The position numbers and the translations under genes were made by a program. A stretch of DNA of 35,734 bases, taken from the NCBI GenBank assembly GCA_024762655.1, contig JANTHB010000035.1:1-35734 (forward strand), read 5' to 3'. Origin of the DNA: Bacteroidales bacterium. Its GTDB lineage: Bacteria; Bacteroidota; Bacteroidia; Bacteroidales; VadinHA17. The stretch's first letter is position 1. Every line of letters begins with the position of its first letter. Below are positions 1 through 8,214 of the stretch, one piece after another. The notes under the pieces are model-generated. The model made no database searches. It had not been told where the DNA came from and saw nothing but the letters and a program-made list of their open reading frames with translations.

Positions 1-1018
1 CTTTGATGGCAAACTGTATCCACCGGTTTTGCTTGATCTTATTATATATTTCCGTAACGACGAGCGTATAAAAGAAGGAGGGGAAGAACATGCCGAATGT
101 AGCAGCCACACTGCCCCAGAATCCGGCCACCTTATAGCCGATAAAAGTAGACGTGATCAGGAAAGGCCCCGGGGTGATCTGACCGAAGGCAATTCCGTCG
201 GCGAACTGCTGCAAGGTGAGCCAGTGGTGGCTGACAACGGCTTCCTGCTGCAACAGGGGCATGATCGTAAAGCCACTGCCAAAGGCTACCGCTCCTACCT
301 TGAACATCGAAAACAGAAGTTTACCCAGCACATTGTTTGTGAGCATTCCAAATATCAGAATACTTATAAAAACGATGCCTGTAATGATGATCCCTGTTAG
401 CCGGTGTGAGAATTTTCCCGGCAGGGATAACGTATCCGCCGGAGATATATTCTTTTTGTTTTGTGGTTCTTTTTTGGAGGTGAGTCTGAAAATAAATTCC
501 AGGACTACGGCTACCAGAATCACGATCAGGGCATTGATATGATAAAGCAGCAACAGGAAAGCGGTGCCGGCAATAATGGCGTTTTTCCCGTTTTTAATAT
601 AACGGTTCGAAAAATCGATCAGTACGTTGACCACCACGCCGACGACCATGGCTTCCAGCGCCACGAAAAGAGGATGCACCCACGCAACAGAACCATAGGC
701 AAAATACAGCCAGGATAAGAACAGAATGAGCAGATAGGAGGGAAGAATAAATAAGAACGTAGCCAGCATGCTCCCGGTAAAGCCTTTTAGCCGGTAGGAA
801 CAATACGTAGTCAGATTGTACATAACCGGACCGGGATAGAACTGTACCATGGCGATTCCTTCATCTACCTGATCCCGGGTCAGCCACTTGCTGCCTATAA
901 TCAGGGTTTTGAGCTGCTGCAGGATGGCCATCCCATAAGCTGTCAGACCGATCTTAAAAAAGGCAAACCCAAAACGGGACAGAGGAAGATCTGCTTTTGA
1001 AGGCTCTTTATTTTTCAT
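1..1018 (-). CDS. chrA: Chromate transporter (CHR family), truncated by left window edge
   Basis: This is the first 339 codons of an inner-membrane CHR-family transporter, read from ATG at 1018 with no stop before the edge. It carries the two homologous halves of the long CHR type: a first half with the Q-x-x-PGP signature (MVQFYPGP) followed by a hydrophobic block ending FILPS, and a second half with FGQITPGP followed by GMFFPSFF. Several strongly hydrophobic segments fit a polytopic membrane protein. Family members are usually about 390-400 residues, so roughly 50 are missing. CHR proteins export chromate or related oxyanions; the substrate here is inferred from family only. It lies 65 bp after the ferredoxin-FNR gene on the same strand and may be its operon partner. 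Confidence 0.9.
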   Translation of the reverse strand, partial: MKNKEPSKADLPLSRFGFAFFKIGLTAYGMAILQQLKTLIIGSKWLTRDQVDEGIAMVQFYPGPVMYNLTTYCSYRLKGFTGSMLATFLFILPSYLLILFLSWLYFAYGSVAWVHPLFVALEAMVVGVVVNVLIDFSNRYIKNGKNAIIAGTAFLLLLYHINALIVILVAVVLEFIFRLTSKKEPQNKKNISPADTLSLPGKFSHRLTGIIITGIVFISILIFGMLTNNVLGKLLFSMFKVGAVAFGSGFTIMPLLQQEAVVSHHWLTLQQFADGIAFGQITPGPFLITSTFIGYKVAGFWGSVAATFGMFFPSFFYTLVVTEIYNKIKQNRWIQFAIK

Positions 1019-1083
1019 GTACGGGAGCTCATTATAACAGGCTAAAGATAATTTATTTTAGCATGCGATTATTTTTTTTGAAT

Positions 1084-2169
1084 CTATCCTCCGAAAGCGT
1101 CGGTATAAATGTTTTTTTCCGGCACTTCTTTTTCTTTCAGTACGTCCAGCACCGCGCGTACGGTTTTTGTAGGTCCTGCGACATAAGCATCCCAGTGTTT
1201 CAGAACGGTTGGTTCCTTTGCCAAAGCATCATATACGGTACCCTGGCGGAATATAATTCCTTTGGGAGCATTGAATCCGGCAGAAACGGTTCGGGCGGTA
1301 AGAACGATCTTCATATCCGGATTTTTCTCTTTCCACTCCTGTAATTTTTCCAGACGGAAGAAATCGGAAGTATCGGTGACCCCCCAATACACCATCATCA
1401 TTCTGGATGGATTGAATTCGATTTGTTGCTCGATCATCGCTTTGATCGGAGCAAAACCGGTTCCTCTTCCCACGAACAGCAAGGGTTTGTCCGGAGGGGA
1501 TTTCAGCCAGAAATTACCCATAGGGCCGATACCGATCAGTTCATCGCTTTCTTTCATCTCTTCGAAAGCCCAGGTAGTAAAGCGGCCCCCCTCCACTCTG
1601 CGCAGGTCCACTTCAAAACTACCATCCGAACGGGGAGCGCTGCCTATGGAATAGGCTCTGGCGGTCCATTCCCTGTCGGGTATGCGAAGGGCCATATACT
1701 GCCCCGGGGTGAACTGACAGGTACAGTCTGCCTCTGTTTTCGGCCGTAAAGTAATAATCATATTTTTTTCATTAATTTTCTCAATGGAAGATACGATCAG
1801 GTGTTTGCTCTTTTCTTCATCCGGGATACTATCCCTCCAGAAAAGCTGTTCTTTACGCTCTACCAGCTCATCTTCCACATGATGATGGGTTTCCGCTTTA
1901 CTTAAAAGGCCGGCTACATAGTCCAGAGGAGGGAAGCTGATAGCATGCTCCGGACAGGTATTGGCACAGGTAGTGCAGCCCACCAGACAATTCAGCGGGT
2001 CGGCAACCACCGCTTTGTTTTTGGAATAATCGAAACGATATACCAACCGGCTGCAGCCGGTTACGCAGGTTCCGCAGCCTATGCAGGCATTTTCGTCAAT
2101 GGTGGGATGCCAATCGATCTCTTCTCTTGGTATCCCGTGCCACGGTTTGGTGAATCTTGGATCAGGCAT
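1084..2169 (-). CDS. Ferredoxin-FNR fusion oxidoreductase (2x[4Fe-4S] + FAD/NAD(P))
   Basis: A 361-residue soluble electron-transfer flavoprotein. The N-terminal part has two cysteine clusters, C29-C32-C35-C39 and C61-C65-C68-C72, the second with an extra residue in its first spacing (C-x3-C-x2-C-x3-CP). From about residue 120 it is a ferredoxin-NADP reductase-like module: RAYS (171-174) for FAD, GRGTGFAP (234-241) for the nicotinamide nucleotide, and an aromatic C-terminus. It probably moves electrons between NAD(P)H and an unknown partner. The start is supported by a strong ribosome site (AATAAGGAGGA, 8 nt spacing). Its N-terminus (WHGI...W-x-P...CIGC) closely matches the ferredoxin at 16032-16700, which suggests a shared partner or pathway. 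The substrate is not known. Confidence 0.9.
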   Translation of the reverse strand: MPDPRFTKPWHGIPREEIDWHPTIDENACIGCGTCVTGCSRLVYRFDYSKNKAVVADPLNCLVGCTTCANTCPEHAISFPPLDYVAGLLSKAETHHHVEDELVERKEQLFWRDSIPDEEKSKHLIVSSIEKINEKNMIITLRPKTEADCTCQFTPGQYMALRIPDREWTARAYSIGSAPRSDGSFEVDLRRVEGGRFTTWAFEEMKESDELIGIGPMGNFWLKSPPDKPLLFVGRGTGFAPIKAMIEQQIEFNPSRMMMVYWGVTDTSDFFRLEKLQEWKEKNPDMKIVLTARTVSAGFNAPKGIIFRQGTVYDALAKEPTVLKHWDAYVAGPTKTVRAVLDVLKEKEVPEKNIYTDAFGG

Positions 2170-2187
2170 GATTAAATCCTCCTTATT
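2170..2187 (-). promoter_or_regulatory. Strong Shine-Dalgarno leader of the ferredoxin-FNR gene
   Basis: Read on the minus strand the leader is AATAAGGAGGATTTAATC, directly before the ATG. It resembles the leaders of the genes starting at 5381 and 18656. Bacteroidota usually have weak ribosome sites, so a full AAGGAGGA is notable and fixes this start. Confidence 0.7.
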
Positions 2188-2268
2188 TATTATAATTTTG
2201 TAAAAACACGAACTAGTTTGATATTAATTTTACGCAAAGCCATGAAAATCAGTTTGGTAATGTTTAGG

Positions 2269-2841
2269 TTACTCTTCCATCCACGGCCACATCCGGGCTT
2301 CCAGGCTCGTTGGATAGCGGTCACGGATCTCCTGCATTACCTTCCGGAAAGCTTTGTTATCGCGTGCAGACAGGTACACGGCCTGCCCTTTTTTCAGGAG
2401 CAGTGCGGAAGCCCTGCCGTTGCCGGGGAAAAGTTTCACCCCCTCATCCATGATCTTGATGGTTTCCCGGTATTTCCCTCTCGGGATGAGGTAGGCTGCC
2501 TGAAACAACCGGAGTTGTACCCTGAAATCTTCGACAGGTAAAAATCCTTCGAAAAAATCAAAACTGCGTCCCGAATGGTCCAGTACATAAAACGAAGGGG
2601 TCCATACGGCCGAATATTTCCGCCTGATCTCCCGGTCTTCAAGGATATCGAGTTGCAGCGGAATAAACCGCTCCGTTAACTCCCGGGTCACTACCGGATC
2701 CGGATAAACGGTTTCGTAGGTTTTATGACATCCCGAACATTTGTCCCGGTGGAACTGCAAAAATACCGGTTTGCGTTCCTTCCGGGAACGCTCCAGCGCT
2801 TCTTCATAATCAAATGTCCATAGTCTCCAGTCGGTTTCCAT
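2269..2841 (-). CDS. Thioredoxin-fold protein with CSGC active site
   Basis: A 190-residue protein without a signal peptide, so probably cytoplasmic. The first ~110 residues look like a thioredoxin fold: FLQFHRDKCSGCHK carries a CxxC at about residues 35-38 and WTPSFYVLD supplies the expected cis-proline region. The remaining ~80 residues are charged and helical, TPR-like in appearance. It resembles the thioredoxin-like proteins annotated near DUF255 families, but the exact family is uncertain. It sits between an SBF permease and the ferredoxin-FNR gene on the same strand, which suggests a reductant or thiol-exchange role in the same stress response. Confidence 0.75.
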   Translation of the reverse strand: METDWRLWTFDYEEALERSRKERKPVFLQFHRDKCSGCHKTYETVYPDPVVTRELTERFIPLQLDILEDREIRRKYSAVWTPSFYVLDHSGRSFDFFEGFLPVEDFRVQLRLFQAAYLIPRGKYRETIKIMDEGVKLFPGNGRASALLLKKGQAVYLSARDNKAFRKVMQEIRDRYPTSLEARMWPWMEE

Positions 2842-2904
2842 ATTTAAGAATATTTTAAGAATTCCTGTTTTTATTGCAGAACAAAGTCTGCATTTCTCTA
2901 CCTG

Positions 2905-3897
2905 TTATCCGCTTGTCCCTGTAACGGCAGGAGATGTTTTCATTTTATAATACCATTTATAATATATGGACGCCAAAGGCATCTGAAACAGGGAGCAGGC
3001 AACTACCCCAAGTAATGCCTGCGGGCCGAAAGCCGTAACAGCCAGTGCCATGGCAATGGACAGGTTTTTTGTTGCCGTTCCGTAGATCAGCGGTATCGCT
3101 TTCACATACGGCATCCTCAACACCTTAAAAGTAAAAACCCCGGCAAGATAAAAGGTGACGACATAATAAACCAAGGCTGCCAGAGCCGGCAGATATATGA
3201 TGCCGGGATGCTGCATGATCTGTTTGGCTTTTATACCGGTAGCGATGAAGACCAACAGCAGGGCAAAGATACCGGAGATCAGCTGAAAATAGGGCATGGA
3301 ATTTACAATGCCTTTTTCTCCCTTTTTCGTAGTGATCAGCTTTCGTGTGATCATACCAAGTATCAGGGGCCCTACAATAATGATCATCAGGTTCTTCAGC
3401 ATAGTCAGATATTGTATGGGCACATAAGCTCCTGCCAGGATCTTCATTCCGAAAGGGATCCAGAAGATGCTGACGATAAAAGTCACGATCTGCAGTACCA
3501 TGGCCAGCGATATCTCGGCATCCAGGATACCGGTCCAGAACGTGATCATGCCTCCCGGAGGCACCACCCCGGCAAGTAATAAGCCGGCCAGTACTTCAGG
3601 ATGAGCACTGACAAATAACCGGGCTTCGGGCCACATGAGCAGGGGGGCTATCACCAGACTTAACAGCAGGCCCCAAAGCAACTCCTTCGGATATTTGACA
3701 GTATTTACCAGGTCATGCATCTTCAGGGGAATGCACATCATATAGATCAGAATGAAAGAAGAAGGCATAATCAGTTTCTTTAAAAAAGGTCCCGATTTCG
3801 GAAATGCCAGTCCGAAAAGAAATCCGCCGAATAACGCTACCAGCGTCCACCAAGTAAGATTCTTCCTGAATCCCTGCGCTATTTTTCTGATATCCAT
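2905..3897 (-). CDS. SBF/BASS-fold permease, arsenic-resistance-protein-like (copy 1)
   Basis: A 330-residue polytopic inner-membrane protein with about ten hydrophobic segments. Two landmarks match the bile acid:sodium symporter/arsenical-resistance superfamily: VVPPGGMITFW (about residues 110-120) and the crossover-like ATKNLSIAMALAV (about 280-292). It lacks the ARC-x-A-M-V motif of true Acr3, which is present at 29404-30444, so the substrate need not be arsenite. It is clearly paralogous to the permease at 4398-5381. An AAGGAG site precedes the ATG. It follows a UspA gene by 12 bp, repeating a UspA-permease pair arrangement. Confidence 0.85.
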   Translation of the reverse strand: MDIRKIAQGFRKNLTWWTLVALFGGFLFGLAFPKSGPFLKKLIMPSSFILIYMMCIPLKMHDLVNTVKYPKELLWGLLLSLVIAPLLMWPEARLFVSAHPEVLAGLLLAGVVPPGGMITFWTGILDAEISLAMVLQIVTFIVSIFWIPFGMKILAGAYVPIQYLTMLKNLMIIIVGPLILGMITRKLITTKKGEKGIVNSMPYFQLISGIFALLLVFIATGIKAKQIMQHPGIIYLPALAALVYYVVTFYLAGVFTFKVLRMPYVKAIPLIYGTATKNLSIAMALAVTAFGPQALLGVVACSLFQMPLASIYYKWYYKMKTSPAVTGTSG

Positions 3898-3909
3898 TTT
3901 TCTCCTTTT

Positions 3910-4365
3910 TTATTTAACAACCAAAACCGATATCGGGGAAAGTTCCACCACGTGTCTGACGGTACTACCCATAAAATAACCTCTTAGCGTACTCTCGCCG
4001 GTATAACCCAGTACAATAAGACTGGCGTGTACCTGTTCAGCTGCCGTACAGATTTGTTTGGAAGCCACACCCTGTTCAATCAGAATGCTGGCCTTAAAAC
4101 CCAGTTTCCTGAGCTCGGCTTCCTTTTCCTTGAGCTTACCGTAAACCTTTTCCAGGATCTTTTTTACAGCATGTTCCTTTGCTTCGCCGGCGGGTGTCAG
4201 TTCAATCTGTTCCTGTATTTCCCAGTACTGGTTAATTTTTCTTTCCTCAATGATGTGAACGATGACCACTTCTTTTGTACCGGCTTCTTTCAGTTTCTTG
4301 ACATATTCATAAGCTTTTTCAGCATTTTGGCTGAAATCGGTCGGATAAATAATTTTTGAATACAT
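3910..4365 (-). CDS. Universal stress protein UspA family (copy 1)
   Basis: A 151-residue single-domain Usp. The N-terminus (KIIYPTDFS) is the usual first strand, and the C-terminus has the ATP-binding pattern G-x2-G-x9-G-S-T (GYTG...MGSTVRHV) followed by SPISVLVVK, so it is of the nucleotide-binding class. It is more like the Usp at 5883 than the one at 5419: both share the QYW/EYW...AKEHAVKKILEK stretch. It lies 12 bp before the SBF permease copy 1 and 32 bp after copy 2. A role in gating or sensing for the permeases is inferred only from this pairing. Confidence 0.92.
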   Translation of the reverse strand: MYSKIIYPTDFSQNAEKAYEYVKKLKEAGTKEVVIVHIIEERKINQYWEIQEQIELTPAGEAKEHAVKKILEKVYGKLKEKEAELRKLGFKASILIEQGVASKQICTAAEQVHASLIVLGYTGESTLRGYFMGSTVRHVVELSPISVLVVK

Positions 4366-4397
4366 AGATGTTCCTTTCTTTATTAATTATTTATTTA

Positions 4398-5381
4398 TTA
4401 AAGTTTGTTTTTTGCTTTGTATTTCAATAGATGCTTATAATACAATGAGGCAACAGGCATCTGAAAAATAGCGGCACCTACAATGCCCAGTAAAGCTTTC
4501 GGACCGAAAGCAACGACAGCTACTGCCATGGCAATGGATAAGTTTTTGGTTCCGGTAGCATAAATGATAGGGACTGCCTTATCAAATTTGATCTTCAATG
4601 TCTTAAGTGCAAACCATCCGGTAAACAGGAATGTTGTCACATAGTAAATAAGTGCAACGATGGCAGGCAATATTATGATCATTGGACTTTTCAGTATAAC
4701 CTTTGATTGCAATGCCAGCGCAATAAAAACGATCAATAAAGCACTTACACCGGAAATGATAGAAAACAATGGCCTCAGATAAATATGTACCCTGAGGTTC
4801 TTTTTTATTTTAATAAGGGTAAAGTGTGTAATGCCCCCCATGATCAGCGGGGCGATGATGAGAATAACAATTTTCTCAATAAGAAACAGGAAATCGATAG
4901 TGACTTTGGCGCCTTCCATCAGTTGCATCCCCAAAGGAATCCAGATAATGCTTAAGAGAAGAGCACTCATTTCTACCATCAAAGCGAGTGAGACATCTGC
5001 GTTTAATACGCCGGCCCAGAAAGCAGTCAACCCGCCCGGGGGGACCAGTACAGCCAGTAAAATACCGGCTAATAACAGTGTTTCTCCTTTAAAAAAAAAT
5101 ATAGATCCTAACGGCCACATAATGATCGGTGCAATAATCAGGCTCATCCCCAGGGCAATAAGAAGCTCTTTGGGTTTTTTGAACACATCAACCAGTGCAT
5201 CGATCCGTAAAGGAATACACATCATATAGATCATTACAAACGATACCGGAAAAATCCACGATTTGAGAGATTGAGCGGTATGAGGTTTCCAAAGCCCGAA
5301 TCCGAACCCTAAAAACAGCATCAGGATGATCCACACTGGTAAAGATTGCTTGAATTTCTTATCAAATGAAGCTAATGTCAT
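4398..5381 (-). CDS. SBF/BASS-fold permease, arsenic-resistance-protein-like (copy 2)
   Basis: A 327-residue multi-spanning transporter paralogous along its whole length to the protein at 2905-3897. Shared landmarks are MIYMMCIPL near residue 55, VLVPPGGLTAFWAG around 110, and GTKNLSIAMAVAVVAFGP around 280. No ARC-x-A-M motif of Acr3 is present, so arsenite transport is only a possibility. The leader AATAAGGAGGAAATTAAG fixes the start. It follows the Usp at 5419 by 37 bp, the same Usp-then-permease order as copy 1, which points to duplication of a two-gene cassette. Confidence 0.85.
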   Translation of the reverse strand: MTLASFDKKFKQSLPVWIILMLFLGFGFGLWKPHTAQSLKSWIFPVSFVMIYMMCIPLRIDALVDVFKKPKELLIALGMSLIIAPIIMWPLGSIFFFKGETLLLAGILLAVLVPPGGLTAFWAGVLNADVSLALMVEMSALLLSIIWIPLGMQLMEGAKVTIDFLFLIEKIVILIIAPLIMGGITHFTLIKIKKNLRVHIYLRPLFSIISGVSALLIVFIALALQSKVILKSPMIIILPAIVALIYYVTTFLFTGWFALKTLKIKFDKAVPIIYATGTKNLSIAMAVAVVAFGPKALLGIVGAAIFQMPVASLYYKHLLKYKAKNKL

Positions 5382-5399
5382 CTTAATTTCCTCCTTATT
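5382..5399 (-). promoter_or_regulatory. Strong Shine-Dalgarno leader, near-identical to that at 18657
   Basis: On the minus strand the leader reads AATAAGGAGGAAATTAAG before the ATG at 5381. Seventeen of 18 bases are identical to the leader of the SPW gene at 18656, although the genes are unrelated. The purine-rich core is a near-perfect anti-SD match. Confidence 0.7.
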
Positions 5400-5418
5400 A
5401 TTTTAATCATTCGTTACT

Positions 5419-5877
5419 TTACTTTACTACCAAAACGGAAACGGGCGATAGTTCCACCACATGACGTACCGTGCTGCCCATGAAATATCCTTTCAGCAGA
5501 CTTTCCCCCGTATATCCCAGTACAATGAGGTCTGCCTTCACTTGTTTGGCAGCAGCACATATCTGTTGAGAGGCAACCCCCTCTTCCACCAGGATACTTG
5601 CTTTTACTCCCATTGTCTTTAATTCATCCTCAATCTTTTGCAGTTTTGGATAAATCTGCTCCAGGAGCAGTTTTACGGCATCTTCGGCTTCGATCATCCC
5701 TTCGGTGGAGGCTTCCATTTGTTCACGGAGTTGTTTATACTCCAGGATTTTACGTTTCTCGATGATGTGGGTGATGACTACTTCCGCATTTCCTGCACAT
5801 TTGAGTTGTTTCACATACTCAAATGCTTTTTCAGCATTTTTACTGAAATCCGTAGGATAGAGAATTTTTGTGAACAT
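5419..5877 (-). CDS. Universal stress protein UspA family (copy 2)
   Basis: A 152-residue single-domain Usp with KILYPTDFS at the start and the nucleotide-binding pattern GYTGESLLKGYFMGSTVRHV near the end. It is the most divergent of the three neighbouring Usp proteins (KQLREQMEAST in place of the YW segment). Its ATG lies 5 bp past the stop of the Usp at 5883, so the two are probably co-transcribed and possibly translationally coupled. No clear ribosome site is visible. It precedes SBF permease copy 2. Confidence 0.92.
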   Translation of the reverse strand: MFTKILYPTDFSKNAEKAFEYVKQLKCAGNAEVVITHIIEKRKILEYKQLREQMEASTEGMIEAEDAVKLLLEQIYPKLQKIEDELKTMGVKASILVEEGVASQQICAAAKQVKADLIVLGYTGESLLKGYFMGSTVRHVVELSPVSVLVVK

Positions 5878-5882
5878 AGTTT

Positions 5883-6347
5883 TTATTTTTTCTTGACCAC
5901 CAAAACCGAAACCGGGGATAATTCGACTACATGTCTGACCGTACTTCCCATAAAAAATCCATGTAACGGGCTGGTACCGGTGTACCCTAAAACGATCAGG
6001 GACACATTCATTTGTTCGGCAGCTTTACAGATTTGTCTGGATGCTACCTTAGCTTGTTCCACCAGAATACTGGCTTTTAATCCCATTTTCTGAAGCTCCT
6101 TTTCCTTTGCTTTTAGTTGATCATATGTTTTTTCCAGGATCTTTTTAACCGCATGTTCTTTGGCCACTCCGGGTGTCCCTCCGTTGATCTGCATCTGCAC
6201 ATCCCAATATTCATTGATTTTTCGATCTTCAATGATATGTGTAATAACGACCTCTTCAGTCCCGGCTTCTTTCAGTTTTTTGACATACTCGTAAGCAATC
6301 TCTGCATTCTCGCTGAAATCCGTCGGATAAAGAATTTTTTTATACAT
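5883..6347 (-). CDS. Universal stress protein UspA family (copy 3)
   Basis: A 154-residue Usp. A longer reading frame opens upstream at 6380, but the ATG at 6347 is preferred because CGGAGGA lies just before it and the protein then begins MYKKILYPTDFS like its paralogues. The C-terminal GYTG...GFFMGSTVRHV fits the ATP-binding class. One extra residue (EQAKVAS against EQGVAS) distinguishes it. It is the first Usp in the beta-barrel-led operon and has no permease of its own directly behind it. Confidence 0.92.
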   Translation of the reverse strand: MYKKILYPTDFSENAEIAYEYVKKLKEAGTEEVVITHIIEDRKINEYWDVQMQINGGTPGVAKEHAVKKILEKTYDQLKAKEKELQKMGLKASILVEQAKVASRQICKAAEQMNVSLIVLGYTGTSPLHGFFMGSTVRHVVELSPVSVLVVKKK

Positions 6348-6388
6348 GATTTTTCCTCCGTGTTTTATTAAATTAAACAAGTATTACT

Positions 6389-7294
6389 TTAAAAAAGATA
6401 GTATAATCCCACCCAGGTTCCAATGGTACTGTCAAAAGTCATTTTACTGGTTAAAGTTACCGGAACCGCCAACTGAACGAGAAAAGTCTGTGCAAGCCGG
6501 TATTGGGCTCCCGGGATCACCTGAAACTGATGGAAGTCTGATTCAGGGATCGCCGAACCTTCTTTAATGTTTTCCCATCCCTTTTTATATACAAGCGAGG
6601 CCTCGCCGATAAACCGTTTACTTGCATTATAGGCTGTGGTCCAGGAGAATTGCATGATATCTCCCAGGTTGATTCCTTCTTTATTTTTGCTTCGCATGAT
6701 ATAAAAAGCAGACCATCGCATATCCCATTTGCCAAATTCTTTCTCGGGCAATACCGCCAGACCGGCATCGAAAGAACCGGTCCCAAGGGGAAGCTCATCG
6801 GTAGCCAGGTTATGGGACTTTCCCACAGGAGATTTGGTGTAGAGTAACAGAGAAGTGAGGAACTTCTGTTCCTGGTTGTGATGAAACTTCCAGAGCAATG
6901 CTCCCACAACATCTCCTAATCCTGCTCCGGTTTTGGTAACATCCGGGGTAGTCATCTCTTTGCTGACAAATGGAATGTTCAGGATGGCAGTCAGTTTTGG
7001 GATTATCCCATACCGGACTTTTGCAATGACGGTGTTGGATGAAAAGTTCATGTTGTCAGGCATGGGGATCATTTCACCACTGCCGGTATCCAGTTTTTGA
7101 TCAAAAAACGGATGAATCCAGTACCCCCGGATGATCCAAAAGCCTTTAGGCAGGGTTTTAGCCGGTATCCCAAAAATAGGAGGGCGTGGTGTTGGCATCT
7201 TTTTTGCATTTGTATTATCCTGCGCCAGGACGACGCTCCCCTGAAAAAGAAATGCTGCGGTCAAAAACAGGGATAAATATTTTTTAGTTTTCAT
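6389..7294 (-). CDS. Outer-membrane beta-barrel, transporter-like (MetA-pathway type)
   Basis: A 301-residue protein with a clear Sec signal peptide (cleavage likely after VVLAQ), then alternating short amphipathic strands and a C-terminal YYLF, typical of an outer-membrane barrel. Features such as FGIPAKTLPKGFWIIRGY and GAGLGDVVGALLWKF resemble the transporter-like barrels annotated 'phenol MetA degradation' family. It leads the Usp/permease operon, with an inverted repeat in its promoter region. A role in moving small molecules across the outer membrane is inferred. A similar barrel, also next to a Usp, occurs at 27844-28776. Confidence 0.75.
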   Translation of the reverse strand: MKTKKYLSLFLTAAFLFQGSVVLAQDNTNAKKMPTPRPPIFGIPAKTLPKGFWIIRGYWIHPFFDQKLDTGSGEMIPMPDNMNFSSNTVIAKVRYGIIPKLTAILNIPFVSKEMTTPDVTKTGAGLGDVVGALLWKFHHNQEQKFLTSLLLYTKSPVGKSHNLATDELPLGTGSFDAGLAVLPEKEFGKWDMRWSAFYIMRSKNKEGINLGDIMQFSWTTAYNASKRFIGEASLVYKKGWENIKEGSAIPESDFHQFQVIPGAQYRLAQTFLVQLAVPVTLTSKMTFDSTIGTWVGLYYLF

Positions 7295-7341
7295 TTGTTT
7301 CGTTTTAATAAGTACTTGTAATTCATTTTATAAAAATATAC

Positions 7342-7361
7342 AATTGCACAAGTATGCAATT
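7342..7361. promoter_or_regulatory. Operator palindrome AATTGCA-N6-TGCAATT before the barrel/Usp/SBF operon
   Basis: A perfect 7-bp inverted repeat with a 6-bp spacer lies 48-67 bp upstream of the barrel start. On the minus strand it falls between a possible -33 TTG and a TATATTTT that resembles the Bacteroidetes -7 box, so a bound protein would block transcription. A near copy lies in front of the arsR at 7844-8191, making that ArsR the likely repressor. Binding is inferred, not shown. Confidence 0.65.
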
Positions 7362-7383
7362 CAGTAACAAAAAAAAATACCGG

Positions 7384-7803
7384 TTAGTCGGTACGTTCGT
7401 AAGCCAGGTTCTTTAATATTCCATCGAGGAAATCACGGACAATGTCATCGATCATGATCTGATCGGTAAGAATGACCTCAAGACCTGTGCGTCTGAAGCT
7501 TTCATAAGCTCCCTGGCCCATCCCTCCTGCCACCAGCACCTGGCAGTCTCCGATTTCATCAGCCATGGAGGCATGTTTCCGGTCGGCATCCCGGCCATAG
7601 CCGTGCCTGCCGGATGAATTTCCGGCGTCTGTTTCAGCAGCATGGGCATGTTGCCGGTTAGCGGCAAAATGACCGGTACCTCTTTCCCTCAGTTCGGTAT
7701 TTACGATTTTATTATTTTCGATCGTGTAAATCTTGTAATACGGAGACCGGCCGAAATGCTGGCTTATGGTTTCTCCGTCAAGGGTCACAATGGCTATTTT
7801 CAT
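7384..7803 (-). CDS. NifX/NafY-type dinitrogenase iron-molybdenum cofactor family protein
   Basis: A 139-residue protein. MKIAIVTLDGETISQHFGRSPYYKIYTIE is the standard opening of the NifX/NifB C-terminal family, and VLVAGGMGQGAYESFRRTGLEVILTD is the conserved second half. Between them lies a His- and Asp-rich linker of about 35 residues with HAHAAE and GRHGYGR, which could bind metal. No nitrogenase genes are visible. Members outside nif clusters are of unknown function, often near redox or metal genes. It lies 40 bp after an arsR and is probably co-transcribed with it. Confidence 0.85.
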   Translation of the reverse strand: MKIAIVTLDGETISQHFGRSPYYKIYTIENNKIVNTELRERGTGHFAANRQHAHAAETDAGNSSGRHGYGRDADRKHASMADEIGDCQVLVAGGMGQGAYESFRRTGLEVILTDQIMIDDIVRDFLDGILKNLAYERTD

Positions 7804-7843
7804 AACAATATTTTTTATTTAATTAAACCTCATCTATTTAACA

Positions 7844-8191
7844 TCAATCAATTTTTCCAAGGTTCCATTTATACAGGTCGGTAATTATTTCCCTGGCAAT
7901 GTCCCACATTTCCAGAACCCGCTTATCAGCAATTGAGAAGAACAAAACATTTCCTTCCTTTCTCACCGCAATGATTCTGAAATTACGCATCATCCTTAAA
8001 TGCCTGGATATGACAGAAGGATCAAGATGAAGCTGCTTTGTGATTTCCAACGAGCTTTTTTCCCCTTCTTTCAATAATCTTAATATTTCCAAACGCTGGT
8101 CACTGGCCAGTACCTTGAAAAGCCTGCTACAGGGATTGGAATGCTCATCCGACCCGCATTTCCCTTTAATATGTTTTTTTCTTCCATACAT
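7844..8191 (-). CDS. ArsR/SmtB-family repressor 1
   Basis: A 115-residue winged-helix regulator. KVLASDQRLEILRLLKEGEKSSLEITKQLHLDPSVISRHLRMM is the helix-turn-helix core (about residues 26-70), followed by the beta-wing (VRKEGNVLFFSIADK). Two cysteines lie near the N-terminus (C13 and C22 in KGKCGSDEHSNPC) and could form part of a metal(loid) site; no classical ELCVCDL motif is present. It is followed by the NifX-like gene. Degenerate copies of the TTGCA-N6-TGCAA operator lie just upstream, which suggests autoregulation. Confidence 0.9.
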   Translation of the reverse strand: MYGRKKHIKGKCGSDEHSNPCSRLFKVLASDQRLEILRLLKEGEKSSLEITKQLHLDPSVISRHLRMMRNFRIIAVRKEGNVLFFSIADKRVLEMWDIAREIITDLYKWNLGKID

Positions 8192-8214
8192 TATTTTAGT
8201 CTGTATAATTGCGT

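Noticed and set aside
2905-5381. Calling both SBF permeases Acr3
   Set aside because: They lack the ARC-x-A-M-V cysteine motif and the SNDFELA segment that the protein at 29404 has.
7384-7803. Evidence for nitrogen fixation
   Set aside because: Only a NifX-like domain is present; no nifHDK, nifB or nifEN genes are in the window, and the family is widespread outside nif clusters.
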